NCBI GenBank assembly: GCA_900466605.1
Contig: UBMU01000012.1
Location: 310,001-374,000 of the forward strand
Direction of reading: 5' to 3'
DNA length: 64,000 nt
Source of the DNA: Hyphomicrobiales bacterium
GTDB taxonomy: Bacteria > Pseudomonadota > Alphaproteobacteria > Rhizobiales > Rhizobiaceae
The position numbers and the translations under genes are program-made. Under the pieces are notes generated by a model. That model was not told the DNA's origin. It did no database searches and saw nothing but the letters and a program-made list of their open reading frames with translations. Below, in pieces: positions 27,660 through 37,465 of the stretch; positions within the stretch are counted from its first letter, which is position 1, and every line of letters starts with the position of its first letter.

Positions 27660-27879
27660 TTGTCTGCCGGCACGGTGGATGATCGCCCACTTTTAACCTG
27701 TCGAGTAAGGCATCACAATCTACAGGGCTGGATGGCTGAAACACTCTTATGCCCCTGCCTTCAGGTCAAATGTTGACCGCCGGGGCTTCGCGTTCTGTAT
27801 CCTATGCCGCCACCCTGCGGCCATACGCGACTGGCTATGGCCTTGGCTCGGAGACATCATCAAAGAGTGGGCGCGCATT

Positions 27880-28110
27880 CTATTCTGTGGGATATTTGTA
27901 GTGAGCGACACGCATATACTGACTTAGCTTGTCGACAATAGCAGCAGGTGATTTTTCGCCGCCTGCTGCAAGCCGGATCGCCTCCGACATTGCTTCCTGT
28001 CCCTGTGAGGACTCTAACGGCACCTTATGATGACCGCACCATTGGCTAACTGCAGCCGTGACCACCTCGATGCTGTCATCATCAAGCGCGAGAAGATTGC
28101 TGAGAGACAT
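27880..28110 (-). CDS. Small hypothetical protein
   Basis: 76 residues with a strong ribosome site (GGGAGGAGCAGAAA) before ATG 28110, which supports it as real. It is a soluble, helical-looking protein (MSLSNLLALDDDSIEVVTAA...), with no signal peptide or membrane segment and no motif I recognise. It stands alone between the LysR gene and the sugar module. Function unknown. Confidence 0.6.
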   Translation of the reverse strand: MSLSNLLALDDDSIEVVTAAVSQWCGHHKVPLESSQGQEAMSEAIRLAAGGEKSPAAIVDKLSQYMRVAHYKYPTE

Positions 28111-28281
28111 TTTCTGCTCCTCCCATCACGGCAAGAGCATCTAATATCTCTCAAGCGACCTCCGCCGTTCCTTGAGGGGCCGACAGGCCACATTATACGG
28201 CAAAGCTCTGCATGGTGTTAGTTGCTCGTTGAGAAGATCGAGTACTCTCCCGTAGTTGACCGATTGCGCTACCGGCGAAGA

Positions 28282-29118
28282 TCACCACTCGAAGCGGGTC
28301 ATCAAAAAGTTTGGGCGGGTCGCCGACTCTATAAAAATACGCTCGAGGTTTTCATTCGGCAGGTCAGCGAGGATGCCGGTCCTAACGAGCACCGATGACA
28401 AGCCGACGGTTTGCGCTCCCTTGATATCATGATCGACACTGTCGCCCACACCCACGATCCGTGCATGATTTGGGTTACCCCATTGGCGCATTGCAGTCTC
28501 GTACATTTCCCGGTGCGGCTTGCCGATCCACTGAACCGTGCCTCCCAGCTCCTCATACAACTTTGCTATGGCGCCGGCGCCGGGAGCATTCTGACCACCC
28601 GAAAGCTTGTGGATATCTGGATTGGTGCACACACAGGGGATCAGCCGCTCGGCCGCAGGTTGGAGCATCTTTCGATAGGCATCGAGCGAAACATGCTCGG
28701 CTTCGCTCCCGGAAATGATCACGAGATTGGCGTCGCCGGCATTGTCGACCGTCGTCAGTTGCAATCGATCTGCAAGGTTTTGATCTCCCCCGCTCGAAAT
28801 CGTGAACGCACGCATGCCCGGCTCGATTAGGATTGGGTTCGTGAGTAGCTCAACGGCGACGTCCCCGGAGGTTACGAAGCGGTCAAATGAAGAGCGAGCA
28901 AACCCAAGTTGAACAAAACGCTCAGCATTGTAGTCGCCGCTTCTGCCTGAGTTGGACAGTATGATTATGTGTTTGCCGGCCCGTCTAAGCGCATCAAGTG
29001 CCTCGACTGCACCGCCATAGGCTCCTTGATCGTCACGCAAGACGCCGAACTGATCCAAAAGAAAGTAGTCAAAGCGAGACGCTAGCTCGGAAAGATTTGT
29101 CCAGGGTACTGCGCTCAC
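28282..29118 (-). CDS. HAD-superfamily class IIA phosphatase (TIGR01459-like)
   Basis: 278 residues. The nucleophile motif is FLLDQFGVLRDD, in which the usual second Asp is replaced by Phe; the same position is commonly Trp in the TIGR01459 subfamily, so this is likely a family trait, not a defect. Motif II is IILSNSGR, and the acidic motif IV is GVGDSVDHDIKGA; a NagD-like cap lies between. It would dephosphorylate a small sugar phosphate. It overlaps the kinase gene by four bases, so a kinase and a phosphatase are made together. Confidence 0.83.
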   Translation of the reverse strand: MSAVPWTNLSELASRFDYFLLDQFGVLRDDQGAYGGAVEALDALRRAGKHIIILSNSGRSGDYNAERFVQLGFARSSFDRFVTSGDVAVELLTNPILIEPGMRAFTISSGGDQNLADRLQLTTVDNAGDANLVIISGSEAEHVSLDAYRKMLQPAAERLIPCVCTNPDIHKLSGGQNAPGAGAIAKLYEELGGTVQWIGKPHREMYETAMRQWGNPNHARIVGVGDSVDHDIKGAQTVGLSSVLVRTGILADLPNENLERIFIESATRPNFLMTRFEW

Positions 29119-30398
29119 GACGGCATCCTTTCCCCTTGAAGGATTAAGGCAGCCGTGCCGACCGCAGCCTCGACGGACCGAGGCTTTTCGAACGGCACCC
29201 CAAGAGCCTTTTCACGCATAAATGTCCAGGCTTCATTCCTTGCGCCACCCCCGACCGTGCGAACACTCCTAAGCGGCGCTGCACCAAGCTCGACCAGGCG
29301 TGCGTATCCCAATCGCTCGATCTCAGAAATACCTTCCAGGACGGCCTGAAAGAACTGCGCTTCAGACGCAGGGCGCGGCTCAAGGAGCGCTGGGTGTTGA
29401 GGGTCATTTATCGGGAACCGCTCGCCGGCCCTTAACAGTGGATAGTAGCTAAGGCCGGTCGGTGTTGCCGGATCGATTTCTACGGTCAACTTGTCGAGCC
29501 GATCCTCACCGAAGAGCGACTTGATGACCGCCCCTCCGGAGTTGGACGCTCCGCCCGGAAGCCAAAAATCAAGGACACGGTGCGAATAGATGCCGTATTG
29601 AGGAGCGCTGACAGGGCGAGGGGATGCAAGCTTGAGCACCATTGTCGATCCCAGAGCGGTCACGGCGTCTCCGATTTCTGATGCTCCGGTTGAAAGAAAG
29701 GATGCGCAGCCATCCGTAGTACCGGCGTGGAAGCGTCCATTGTTGGCCAAACCGAGTTGGCGTGCGAACCCATCGACCTTTGAGAGTGCGGTCCCTGCGC
29801 GTACGACGGGGGGAAGAAGGTTCCGATCCAACCCCGCGTCCTCGATCCATGCCGGCCATGCCTCTAGCGAAAGATCATATCCCGTCTTAAGGGCATTGTT
29901 TTCGTCTGAGTGGATTTCCGAGATTCCGAGTTTCCCGAGGATCCAATCAGCTTGATGGAGAACGCGCGATGCTCCCCTTTGGTGGCTGAGAACGATCGCA
30001 CGCGAGAGTGCGGAACCACGGCCACGTGCGGGACTGTCGGTTGGCGCAACTTCGTCGATGCGGGCGACGACCTCCATGTCGGCGCAGACATCATTGTACA
30101 TCGAGGGCTCACCGATGGGAGTAAGGCGCTCATCGACGCAAAGGACGGTTCCAGATGTACCGTCCACGCCAATCCCCCTGACGTTGCTGAGGTCTGTTTT
30201 AGCAGCAAGTGAACGCAGAGCCTCCTGAGTGTTGAGCCACCACGCCGCCGGAGATCTAAACTCGACGCTGCTCTTGAATGGTGCGGTCGAAATGGCGATC
30301 GCTGCTCCGCTGTCGTCAACGGCCGCCGCTCGAACTCCAGACGTGCCTATATCGATCCCGATAACTGTCGGCATCCCGGTCAGCACGATACTACTCAC
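29115..30398 (-). CDS. FGGY-family carbohydrate kinase
   Basis: 427 residues. The N-terminal phosphate-1 motif is VIGIDIGTSGVRAAAVDD; the second domain has FHAGTTDGCASFLSTGASEIGDAVTALGSTMVLKL and the FGGY signature region near the end (VRTVGGGARNEAWTFMREKALGVPF). It phosphorylates a sugar or polyol in the cytoplasm. The GTG start overlaps the aldolase stop; an inner ATG eight codons later (MPTVIGID) is an alternative. It is one of two FGGY kinases in this cluster, implying two different acceptors. Confidence 0.88.
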   Translation of the reverse strand: MSSIVLTGMPTVIGIDIGTSGVRAAAVDDSGAAIAISTAPFKSSVEFRSPAAWWLNTQEALRSLAAKTDLSNVRGIGVDGTSGTVLCVDERLTPIGEPSMYNDVCADMEVVARIDEVAPTDSPARGRGSALSRAIVLSHQRGASRVLHQADWILGKLGISEIHSDENNALKTGYDLSLEAWPAWIEDAGLDRNLLPPVVRAGTALSKVDGFARQLGLANNGRFHAGTTDGCASFLSTGASEIGDAVTALGSTMVLKLASPRPVSAPQYGIYSHRVLDFWLPGGASNSGGAVIKSLFGEDRLDKLTVEIDPATPTGLSYYPLLRAGERFPINDPQHPALLEPRPASEAQFFQAVLEGISEIERLGYARLVELGAAPLRSVRTVGGGARNEAWTFMREKALGVPFEKPRSVEAAVGTAALILQGERMPS

Positions 30399-31468
30399 TT
30401 TCGGATCGCTTCGCGATCGAGTGCCTGGCGATATTGCTCGGCCTCCCAGTTCGTCAGATCATGTTCATCGTCATCGGTCAGATAGATAACCTGCGCATGG
30501 TCGGGAATGCGGGCCACAACTTCGGCAAGACATCTGGCCATAACCTTCCCGCCCTGCGTCAGTTGATCGGATAAAAGCACGCCATGCCCAGGAACGATCA
30601 CAAGCTTTGGAGCCATTCCAGCCGGCACACTCGTCAGGAACTCGCCAAGCGGCATGCCATCGGGAAGAACGCCGATTTCGGTCCCGAGGAAAATGACATG
30701 GTCAGGATACATGGATCCACCTGCAGCCAAGCGTATGTTCTCTCGCGATAGCGCCAACTGATGGCTTTCCATATCGCTTGCCGGCGAATATCCCGTTTGG
30801 CTACTCAGCGTTTCAAGCATGCTAAACGAAGGCACGCCAGCTTCTCTCGGTGGCATCGCTAGCGAAGCGGAAACCGTCTCGATTTTCGCAGCGACTTCGT
30901 CGACCGTTTCTCCCACAATGATAATACCGTGATTGAATAGTATCAGCACATCCGGGCGGCTCGCTGATGCCGCGTCCACTTCACGTGCGAGTGGAGTTCC
31001 GGGTCGCCGATAAGGTACTGTCGTCCAACTCAACCCCGTTGCACCAAGCCGTTCCGCCAAAACCTGCTCGCGGTTCGTGAGTACTGATAGAGCTATCGTG
31101 TTGACACAGTGGTAATGTGCAATGACTGCATTGGGCAGGGCAGCGTGGAAGCTGGTTTCGATAGATGGGCGCAATCCGCTACTGTTTAACGGACCCACCA
31201 CGAAATCGGTGGCTTTTTCCGCGCGCTCGTCCTTCCTGCGCAGGGCATCGACCAGTGGTGCGACAGTTACCGGAACCATGATGTCCCGCTCGCCGGCGTG
31301 CGCGAGCCAGGTACCGGATGCCTTTACCCACATGGTGCCGTCGCGCTTCAACGACGTATTTCCACCGGCCCCCTGGGTCTTGAGGATGTCGGTTCCAATT
31401 TGCCTCGACAGCTCCAGAAACTGATCGAACTCGCTCAGCGAGCCGCGCGTCGCCACCGTCAAAGTCAT
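30395..31468 (-). CDS. Class II aldolase/adducin-family sugar-phosphate aldolase
   Basis: About 357 residues. Class II aldolase signatures are present: GAGGNTSLKRDGTMWVKASGTWLAHA, zinc ligands HYHCVNT (HxH) and NHGIIIVGE. The domain usually spans ~220 residues; the additional C-terminal ~130 residues (from EMSHQLALSRENIRLA-type sequence onward) resemble the linker region of RhaD-like proteins without the dehydrogenase half. Start is uncertain: ATG 31468 follows a very close GGAGG, while TTG 31462 has ideal spacing. It cleaves a ketose phosphate in the pathway with the adjacent kinase and phosphatase. Confidence 0.82.
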   Translation of the reverse strand: MTLTVATRGSLSEFDQFLELSRQIGTDILKTQGAGGNTSLKRDGTMWVKASGTWLAHAGERDIMVPVTVAPLVDALRRKDERAEKATDFVVGPLNSSGLRPSIETSFHAALPNAVIAHYHCVNTIALSVLTNREQVLAERLGATGLSWTTVPYRRPGTPLAREVDAASASRPDVLILFNHGIIIVGETVDEVAAKIETVSASLAMPPREAGVPSFSMLETLSSQTGYSPASDMESHQLALSRENIRLAAGGSMYPDHVIFLGTEIGVLPDGMPLGEFLTSVPAGMAPKLVIVPGHGVLLSDQLTQGGKVMARCLAEVVARIPDHAQVIYLTDDDEHDLTNWEAEQYRQALDREAIRK

Positions 31469-31641
31469 ACCTCCATGTCTGTATGCTGCCCTCACATCAT
31501 CGTGAGCGAACTTGCTCTGCATCGTATTGAGTAGATCAATGATCGTCAACAATGAAGATATTACGTCATAATGTCTTGAACTGGCGGCGCTCGTATGATT
31601 ATCTTCAATCACCGGCAGGGAGCGGCCGCGGAGGAGAGGCA

Positions 31642-32415
31642 TTGAACGATTTCGAGCGACACAAGATTATTACGGACGTGCTCCGCGATACTCCGTTTGC
31701 CTCGGTTCGCGACCTCCAGGACCGGTTGGGCGTGTCCCCAGCGACTATTAGACGTGATATTGACAAGCTCCATGAGCTGGGGAAGGCGAAAAAAGTCTAC
31801 GGTGGCATCTCGGCGTTCGAGGTCGGCCCGCGCCTTTCAGCGCGACCCTATGACGAAAACCGCGACATCGCTGTTGAGGCAAAGCGAGCAATCGCCGAAA
31901 AGGCCGCGTCGCTGGTGCGCGACGGTGACTCCGTCATAGTCCACGCAGGGTCCACCTGCTATCAACTTGGCGTTCTCCTCGCTCGGCGGAACTTGAGGGT
32001 CTACACCAACTCGATGCCGCTGGCCGCCTATCTTGGGGAGCATGGCAGTTGCCATCTCAGCCTCGCGGGCGGAGAGCTCTATCGTGAGCCAGGCATCATT
32101 CACAACCCGTCATCGGGTTCTCCCGATTTTTTCGCATCGCGTTTCTTCCTTGGCACTCAAGGGATCAGCGCGCAGGGGCTGCTGGAGTCGCATCCGCTAC
32201 TGGTCAAAGCGATTGGAGAGCTGAGCGCGTGCGCCGATGAGATCGTGCTTTTGGCAGATAGTCGGAAGTTTTCCATCCAGCCGAGAAATCTCGTCCTTCC
32301 ACTTTCAAGAGTTGGGACCATTGTCACCGATGACGGCTTGTCTGACCAGGACGCCAAAATGCTTGAGGATGCAGGCATCACGATAGTTGTTGCTCAGGTC
32401 GGGAGTGGAAACTGA
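31642..32415 (+). CDS. DeoR-family transcriptional regulator
   Basis: About 257 residues from a TTG start (LNDFERHKIITDVL) preceded by GGAGAGG; an upstream ATG would add 30 residues of atypical sequence. The HTH is SVRDLQDRLGVSPATIRRDIDKLHELGKAKKVYGG, the DeoR hallmark, and the effector domain contains VIVHAGSTCYQLGVLL and the phosphosugar-binding FLGTQGISAQGLL. It is divergent from the aldolase operon and starts the kinase-transporter operon, so it probably represses both and is released by a sugar phosphate. Confidence 0.92.
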   Translation: MNDFERHKIITDVLRDTPFASVRDLQDRLGVSPATIRRDIDKLHELGKAKKVYGGISAFEVGPRLSARPYDENRDIAVEAKRAIAEKAASLVRDGDSVIVHAGSTCYQLGVLLARRNLRVYTNSMPLAAYLGEHGSCHLSLAGGELYREPGIIHNPSSGSPDFFASRFFLGTQGISAQGLLESHPLLVKAIGELSACADEIVLLADSRKFSIQPRNLVLPLSRVGTIVTDDGLSDQDAKMLEDAGITIVVAQVGSGN

Positions 32416-33821
32416 TGAGCCACGCGCCGGTCGCCGTCTTTGACCTTGGAAAAACCAATTCGAAGCTGTTCGTTTTGGACGCCAACGGCGACGTTGTCTC
32501 CGAGACGCGGTCGAAGCCTGTCTGGAAGAACGCTGCAGATATACGTGTTCTCGATGACCAGGCGCTTTATGCCTGGATGAGCATTGAGCTTAAAAACGTC
32601 GTGGAGAGCCATGGCGTTCGGCATGTGACCTTCTCAGGTCATGGTTGCACATTTGCCCTTATTGCCGGCGACAGGCTGCACCACCCGATACTCGACTACG
32701 AGCAGGAGCCCCCAGCCAGTGTCGCGAGGCGGATCGATGCGACCATCCCGGCGTTCTCCGAGACGTTTTCGCCAAGACTGCCGCTCGGCTTCAACTACGG
32801 TCGGCATATGCTCTGGCTTGCCGATCGCGACCCCCGAAACATCGATGATGCAAGCGCAATACTTGGCTATCCGCAATTCTGGTCGTGGCGGTTTTCGGGC
32901 CATGCAGTCTGCGAGGTATCCTACCTTGGCTGCCACTCCCACCTCTGGGCACCGCTGGCGGACGATTTCAGCTCCCTTGTCGACGAGCGGGGCTGGCGAA
33001 CCAAAATGCCTCCTTTTGCGGCCGCAGGTGCGGAGCTTGGCACGCATCGTGTCGAGCTGGCCGACGGGAAAACGGTCGACGTCAAGGTGCACAACGGTGT
33101 ACACGACAGCAATTCTGCCCTCTATTATTACAGATCCCTGGGCTTTGACGATTTCACTCTGATCTCGACTGGCACCTGGGTGATCATATTCAATCAGGCG
33201 TGCCCTCTCGATGTGCTCGATCGCGATCGCGATATGCTCGCAAACGTGACGGTGGATCACGTTCCCACTGCCACCATCCGCTTCATGGGTGGACGCGAAT
33301 ATGAAGTGGCGAGTGGCGGCTGGAACCATCCGATAACCGTTGAGGCACTCGAAGCAGTGATTGCGAAAGGTTGCTTTGCCTTGCCGTCGTTTTCACCCGG
33401 CGGGCCTTTTCCGGATTTGAACGGCAGGTTTGTTGGGCCGGACGTATCAGGTGAGCAAAGGGCAGCAGTTGCCCTCCTCTATGTTGCCTTGATGACCGAC
33501 CTGTCGCTTGACCTCATTCAGTCAGAAAATGACATCGTCATTGACGGCGGACTGGTTAAGGCGGAGCTCTATGCCCCAATCCTTGCATCGCTTCGCAGGC
33601 AAAAGGTGTTCACCAGCGCGAACCCTCAGGGCAGTGCCTTTGGCGCTGCTGCCCTGGTGTTTCGCCAATCCGGATTAAGCCCCTTCCAGAACCAATGCGA
33701 TCTGGCCGCACCCGCCGCCATTTCAGGACTTGAGCAATACCGCGTTGAATGGAGGCGCCACGCAGAAGCGTTACGCCTGGTGCCCGATAACGCACGTTCC
33801 TTGGTGGAGGTAACGAGATGA
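32415..33821 (+). CDS. FGGY-family carbohydrate kinase (second copy)
   Basis: 468 residues, overlapping the DeoR stop by one base (TGATG). Phosphate-1 is [17 protein letters not shown]; the central [21 protein letters not shown] and [18 protein letters not shown] carry acceptor and phosphate-2 sites. The overall shape recalls the fuculokinase/rhamnulokinase branch, different from the other FGGY kinase in the cluster. It is directly coupled to the transporter ATPase gene (ATGA overlap), so it likely phosphorylates the imported sugar or its epimer. Confidence 0.86.
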   Translation: MSHAPVAVFDLGKTNSKLFVLDANGDVVSETRSKPVWKNAADIRVLDDQALYAWMSIELKNVVESHGVRHVTFSGHGCTFALIAGDRLHHPILDYEQEPPASVARRIDATIPAFSETFSPRLPLGFNYGRHMLWLADRDPRNIDDASAILGYPQFWSWRFSGHAVCEVSYLGCHSHLWAPLADDFSSLVDERGWRTKMPPFAAAGAELGTHRVELADGKTVDVKVHNGVHDSNSALYYYRSLGFDDFTLISTGTWVIIFNQACPLDVLDRDRDMLANVTVDHVPTATIRFMGGREYEVASGGWNHPITVEALEAVIAKGCFALPSFSPGGPFPDLNGRFVGPDVSGEQRAAVALLYVALMTDLSLDLIQSENDIVIDGGLVKAELYAPILASLRRQKVFTSANPQGSAFGAAALVFRQSGLSPFQNQCDLAAPAAISGLEQYRVEWRRHAEALRLVPDNARSLVEVTR

Positions 33822-35368
33822 CCATGTTGGCCGCTTCCCAGCACAGTGCTGCACCCGTCCTGGAGATGCGCAACATCAGCAAGACATTTGGCAATACGCG
33901 TGCGCTAACCAATGTGTCGCTCACTGTTCGTGCCGGGGAGGTCCATGCGCTCATGGGCGAGAACGGAGCCGGCAAGTCGACGCTGATGAAAGTTCTTTCA
34001 GGCGCCTATGTGCCCGATCCGGGCGGTACCATCCTGGTCCGTGGTCGCCCTGCCGTTACTGGTGATCCCACAAAGGCAAAGGCCAATGGGATCGCGGTCA
34101 TCTATCAGGAGCTCGCATTAGCCCCGAACCTGACGGTCGCTCAAAACATGTTCCTCGGTGGTGAACCGTCGCGACTGGGGCTCGTAGACCGCGCGGAAAT
34201 CAAGAAGCGTGCGGAACCGATCCTCAAGCGTCTTGGCATTAACTTTGGGCCAAACCAACTTGTCTCCACGCTCTCACTTGGAGAGCGACAGATGGTCGAA
34301 ATCGCCCGCGCGCTGACGACGGATGCACGCATCATCGTCATGGACGAACCGACAACCTCGCTAACCAGTCGTGAGACGGAGAAGCTTTTCGAGGTTATTG
34401 CAAACCTGAAAGCGCATGGCATCGCCATCATCTATATCAGCCATCGAATGGAGGAGATCTATACCCTTGCGGATCGCGTCAGCGTACTTCGTGATAGCGC
34501 ATACGTAGGCACGTTGGATCGCAGTGAGCTTTCGGCCGATCGGCTTGTCGCGATGATGGTTGGTCGCGACCTATCTTCCTTCTACAAAAAGGAGCATCGC
34601 GCGCTTTCTGGTGAGCGCAGGGCTGTCCTTTCAATCAAACAGGTCGGCGATGGACGGCGTGTCCACGACTGCTCTTTCGACGCTTTCGCAGGTGAGGTTC
34701 TTGCGATCGCTGGGTTGGTAGGCTCCGGCCGAACCGAACTTGCAAGACTGATCTACGGTGCTGATCGGAAAACCACCGGCTCGGTCCTGTTGGAAGGCCG
34801 TGACCTTACGCTAAATGGCCCCGGAGACGCTCTTGACGCAGGAATTGCCTATCTCACCGAAGACCGCAAGGGGCTCGGGCTCTTTCTGGATATGACCGTC
34901 AGTGAGAACATCAACATTGGTGTGATCGCAAATGATGCGCGTTCGGGAGGGTTGCTGGACTTTTCCAAGGCGAAGACGCGTGCAGATGGCGCGGTATCGT
35001 CGCTGTCAGTGCGGACAAAAAGCACGTCCATCAATGTCGGGGCGTTGTCGGGTGGCAACCAGCAGAAGGTCCTGCTGGCGCGCCTTTTAGAGACAAAGCC
35101 GCGCCTGATCATCCTCGATGAACCGACACGCGGCGTCGACGTCGGCGCAAAATCTGAAATTTACAGAATTATCGATGAGCTTGCCCAGAGCGGCATCGCA
35201 ATTGTCGTTATCTCCAGTGACCTGCCAGAGGTGATTGGCATTGCTGACCGCGTGCTCGTCATGCGGGAAGGCCGGATCGCCGGCGAGATTGTCGGTTCAC
35301 AAGACAAGCCGATCAGGCAGGAAGCCATCATGGCACTGTCGACCGGATCCGCCACGCGAGACGCATAA
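33818..35368 (+). CDS. Sugar ABC transporter ATP-binding protein (RbsA/MglA type, two domains)
   Basis: 516 residues with two ATPase domains. Domain 1: GENGAGKST (Walker A), [30 protein letters not shown]. Domain 2: the usual degenerate Walker A ([10 protein letters not shown]), [15 protein letters not shown] and [17 protein letters not shown]. This asymmetry is normal for RbsA-type proteins. It powers import through the adjacent permease, in an operon of kinase, ATPase, permease, binding protein and epimerase. Confidence 0.95.
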   Translation: MTMLAASQHSAAPVLEMRNISKTFGNTRALTNVSLTVRAGEVHALMGENGAGKSTLMKVLSGAYVPDPGGTILVRGRPAVTGDPTKAKANGIAVIYQELALAPNLTVAQNMFLGGEPSRLGLVDRAEIKKRAEPILKRLGINFGPNQLVSTLSLGERQMVEIARALTTDARIIVMDEPTTSLTSRETEKLFEVIANLKAHGIAIIYISHRMEEIYTLADRVSVLRDSAYVGTLDRSELSADRLVAMMVGRDLSSFYKKEHRALSGERRAVLSIKQVGDGRRVHDCSFDAFAGEVLAIAGLVGSGRTELARLIYGADRKTTGSVLLEGRDLTLNGPGDALDAGIAYLTEDRKGLGLFLDMTVSENINIGVIANDARSGGLLDFSKAKTRADGAVSSLSVRTKSTSINVGALSGGNQQKVLLARLLETKPRLIILDEPTRGVDVGAKSEIYRIIDELAQSGIAIVVISSDLPEVIGIADRVLVMREGRIAGEIVGSQDKPIRQEAIMALSTGSATRDA

Positions 35369-35393
35369 AGCGTGACAACAGAGAGACTGAGAA

Positions 35394-36377
35394 ATGAGCG
35401 CAACACAGAGCGAACAAACAGCAACAGACAAAATGAAGTTGCGATCGACCTTGACCGCACTCGGCATGCTGCCCGTGCTTGTCATACTGGCAATCGGGTT
35501 TCACGTTCTCAGCGGACGCTTTTTGAGCGTCAACAATCTTTCAATCGTCATGCAACAGGCCTCGATCAATACCGTGCTAGCGGCGGGAATGACCTTTGTC
35601 ATCCTGACCGGCGGCATTGATCTGTCGGTTGGCTCGATCCTTGCAGCATCAGCAATGGTCGGCGTGATGGTTTCCCTGTGGCCGGATATCGGAATGCTGG
35701 GAATTCCCGCAGCAATCGCAGTTGGTCTTGCATGCGGCGTCGCAAACGGTGCGATCATCGCGTTCTTCAAGCTTCCGCCCTTTATCGTCACGCTCGGCTC
35801 GTTGACGGCAATGCGCGGCATTGCGCGCCTTCTTGGCAACGACACCACGGTATTCAACCCCGACCTTCCTTTTGACTTTATCGGCAATGGCAGTTTCCTC
35901 GGCATTCCTTGGCTTGCGATCATCGCGTTGCTGACCATCCTGATTTCCTGGGTCATCCTGAAACGCACTGTGCTCGGCACCTGGATCTACGCGGTTGGCG
36001 GCAATGTGGAGGCGGCGCGCCTTACTGGCATCAAGGTCCCGCTCGTCCTGCTCTTCGTCTATTCAATGTCGGGCCTGCTTGCTGGCCTGGGCGGCGTCAT
36101 GTCGGCGGCGCGCCTCTATGCTGCCAACGGCCTTCAGCTTGGTCAGGCATATGAGTTGGATGCCATCGCTGCTGTCATCCTTGGCGGTACGAGCTTTGTT
36201 GGCGGCGTCGGCTCGATCTGGGGCACGTTGATTGGCGCTCTCATCATCGCCGTCCTGTCAAACGGACTGATCCTCGTTGGGGTGTCCGATATCTGGCAGT
36301 ACATCATCAAGGGGCTTGTCATCATCGTCGCCGTCGCGCTCGACCGCTATCGGCTGAAAGGGCTTAGCCGCACGTGA
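35394..36377 (+). CDS. Sugar ABC transporter permease (RbsC type)
   Basis: 327 residues, about eight to ten hydrophobic helices. Family signatures include AAGMTFVILTGGIDLSVGSILAASAM, LPPFIVTLGSLTAMRGIARL and YELDAIAAVILGGTSFVGGVGSIWGTLIGALII. It is a homodimeric inner-membrane channel for the RbsA-type ATPase immediately upstream. The start MSATQSEQ follows GAGAGACTGAGAA, a modest ribosome site. CUT2 systems commonly carry ribose, xylose, galactose and rare sugars, so the substrate cannot be set from the permease. Confidence 0.94.
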   Translation: MSATQSEQTATDKMKLRSTLTALGMLPVLVILAIGFHVLSGRFLSVNNLSIVMQQASINTVLAAGMTFVILTGGIDLSVGSILAASAMVGVMVSLWPDIGMLGIPAAIAVGLACGVANGAIIAFFKLPPFIVTLGSLTAMRGIARLLGNDTTVFNPDLPFDFIGNGSFLGIPWLAIIALLTILISWVILKRTVLGTWIYAVGGNVEAARLTGIKVPLVLLFVYSMSGLLAGLGGVMSAARLYAANGLQLGQAYELDAIAAVILGGTSFVGGVGSIWGTLIGALIIAVLSNGLILVGVSDIWQYIIKGLVIIVAVALDRYRLKGLSRT

Positions 36378-36442
36378 GGTGAGGCTGGAGGAACCGGGGT
36401 TTCCGGATAACAGGGCGCAGGAAGCGCTATATGGAGGAAAGC

Positions 36443-37381
36443 ATGCGTATGATCACTAAACTGCTTGCGGCCAGTGCATTGGCGGCGTCAATTGCAATGC
36501 CAGCCGCCGCCAAGGATCTCGAAAAGATCGGCATTTCGGTGGGTCTGCTCGGAAACCCGTTCTTCGTTGCGACAATCAAGGGGATCGAGGACCGCGCCAA
36601 GGAAATCAATCCGAATGTACAGGTTACCTCCGTATCGGCCGATTACGACCTCAACAAGCAGGTGTCCCAGATTGACAGCTTTATTGCTGCCGGTGTCGAC
36701 ATCATCATGCTGAACGCCGTCGACGCCAAGGCCATCGCTCCTGCCGTGAAGAAGGCGCAGGCCGCTGGCGTTATCGTTGCCGCGTTCGACGTGTCTGCTC
36801 CAGGTTCTGACGTGACTGTCATGACCAACAACATCAAGGCTGGTGAAGAAGCTTGCCAGTACATTGTCGATCAGCTGAAGGGCAAGGGTGATGTCGTTAT
36901 CATCAATGGTCCGGCCTCGTCTTCGATCCTCGACCGTGTTCAGGGATGCAAAAACGTGCTTGCGAAGAGCGCCGATATCAAGATCCTTTCGGACGATCAA
37001 AATGGCCAGGGATCGCGCGACGGCGGACTTGCCGTCATGCAGGGCCTGTTGACCCGTTTTGACAAGATTGACGCGGTTTTCGCAATCAACGACCCCACCG
37101 GAATCGGTGCGGAACTTGCAGCAAAGCAACTGAACCGCAACGAATTCTTCATCACGGCAGTCGACGGCGCCCCTGATATCGAGAAGTCACTGGCAAGCGG
37201 CAATTCGATGATCAAGGCGTCAGCGTCGCAGGATCCCTACGTCATGGCTGGTGACTCCCTTAAGATGGCTGTCGAGGTGCTTAAGGGCAACAAGCCTGCA
37301 CAGGATACGGTACTCCTCGATCCAAAATTGATCACAGCGGACAACATCAAGGACTACAAGGGCTGGACAGCAGCTCGCTAA
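36443..37381 (+). CDS. Sugar ABC transporter substrate-binding protein (RbsB type)
   Basis: About 312 residues from ATG 36443 (MRMITKLLAAS), which has an ideal GGAGG; an ATG four codons upstream overlaps that site. A Sec signal ends near PAAAKD. The mature protein is a typical periplasmic binding protein 4 domain: ISVGLLGNPFFVATIKGIEDRAKE, GVDIIMLNAVDAKAIAPAVKKAQAAGV, VAAFDVSAPGSDVTVMTNN and AVFAINDPTGIGAELA. A strong 12-bp hairpin follows the stop. Confidence 0.94.
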   Translation: MRMITKLLAASALAASIAMPAAAKDLEKIGISVGLLGNPFFVATIKGIEDRAKEINPNVQVTSVSADYDLNKQVSQIDSFIAAGVDIIMLNAVDAKAIAPAVKKAQAAGVIVAAFDVSAPGSDVTVMTNNIKAGEEACQYIVDQLKGKGDVVIINGPASSSILDRVQGCKNVLAKSADIKILSDDQNGQGSRDGGLAVMQGLLTRFDKIDAVFAINDPTGIGAELAAKQLNRNEFFITAVDGAPDIEKSLASGNSMIKASASQDPYVMAGDSLKMAVEVLKGNKPAQDTVLLDPKLITADNIKDYKGWTAAR

Positions 37382-37394
37382 CGCTTCCTCCCGA

Positions 37395-37429
37395 GCGACC
37401 CACCGTTGTCTTTTGACACGGTGGGTCGC
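37395..37429 (+). terminator. Strong hairpin after RbsB-type gene
   Basis: Perfect 12-bp stem GCGACCCACCGT / ACGGTGGGTCGC with an 11-base loop (TGTCTTTTGAC), 14 bases after the binding-protein stop and before the epimerase gene. No terminal T-run, so it may both stabilise the upstream message and reduce read-through. Confidence 0.6.
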
Positions 37430-37465
37430 GACTGACCCAGTACACCAATCAGAAAGCCCCTCCCC

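Noticed and set aside
27930-27937. TGTCGACA inside the small hypothetical gene
   Set aside because: In coding sequence without palindromic flanks; taken as chance. It shows that the bare 8-mer alone is weak evidence.
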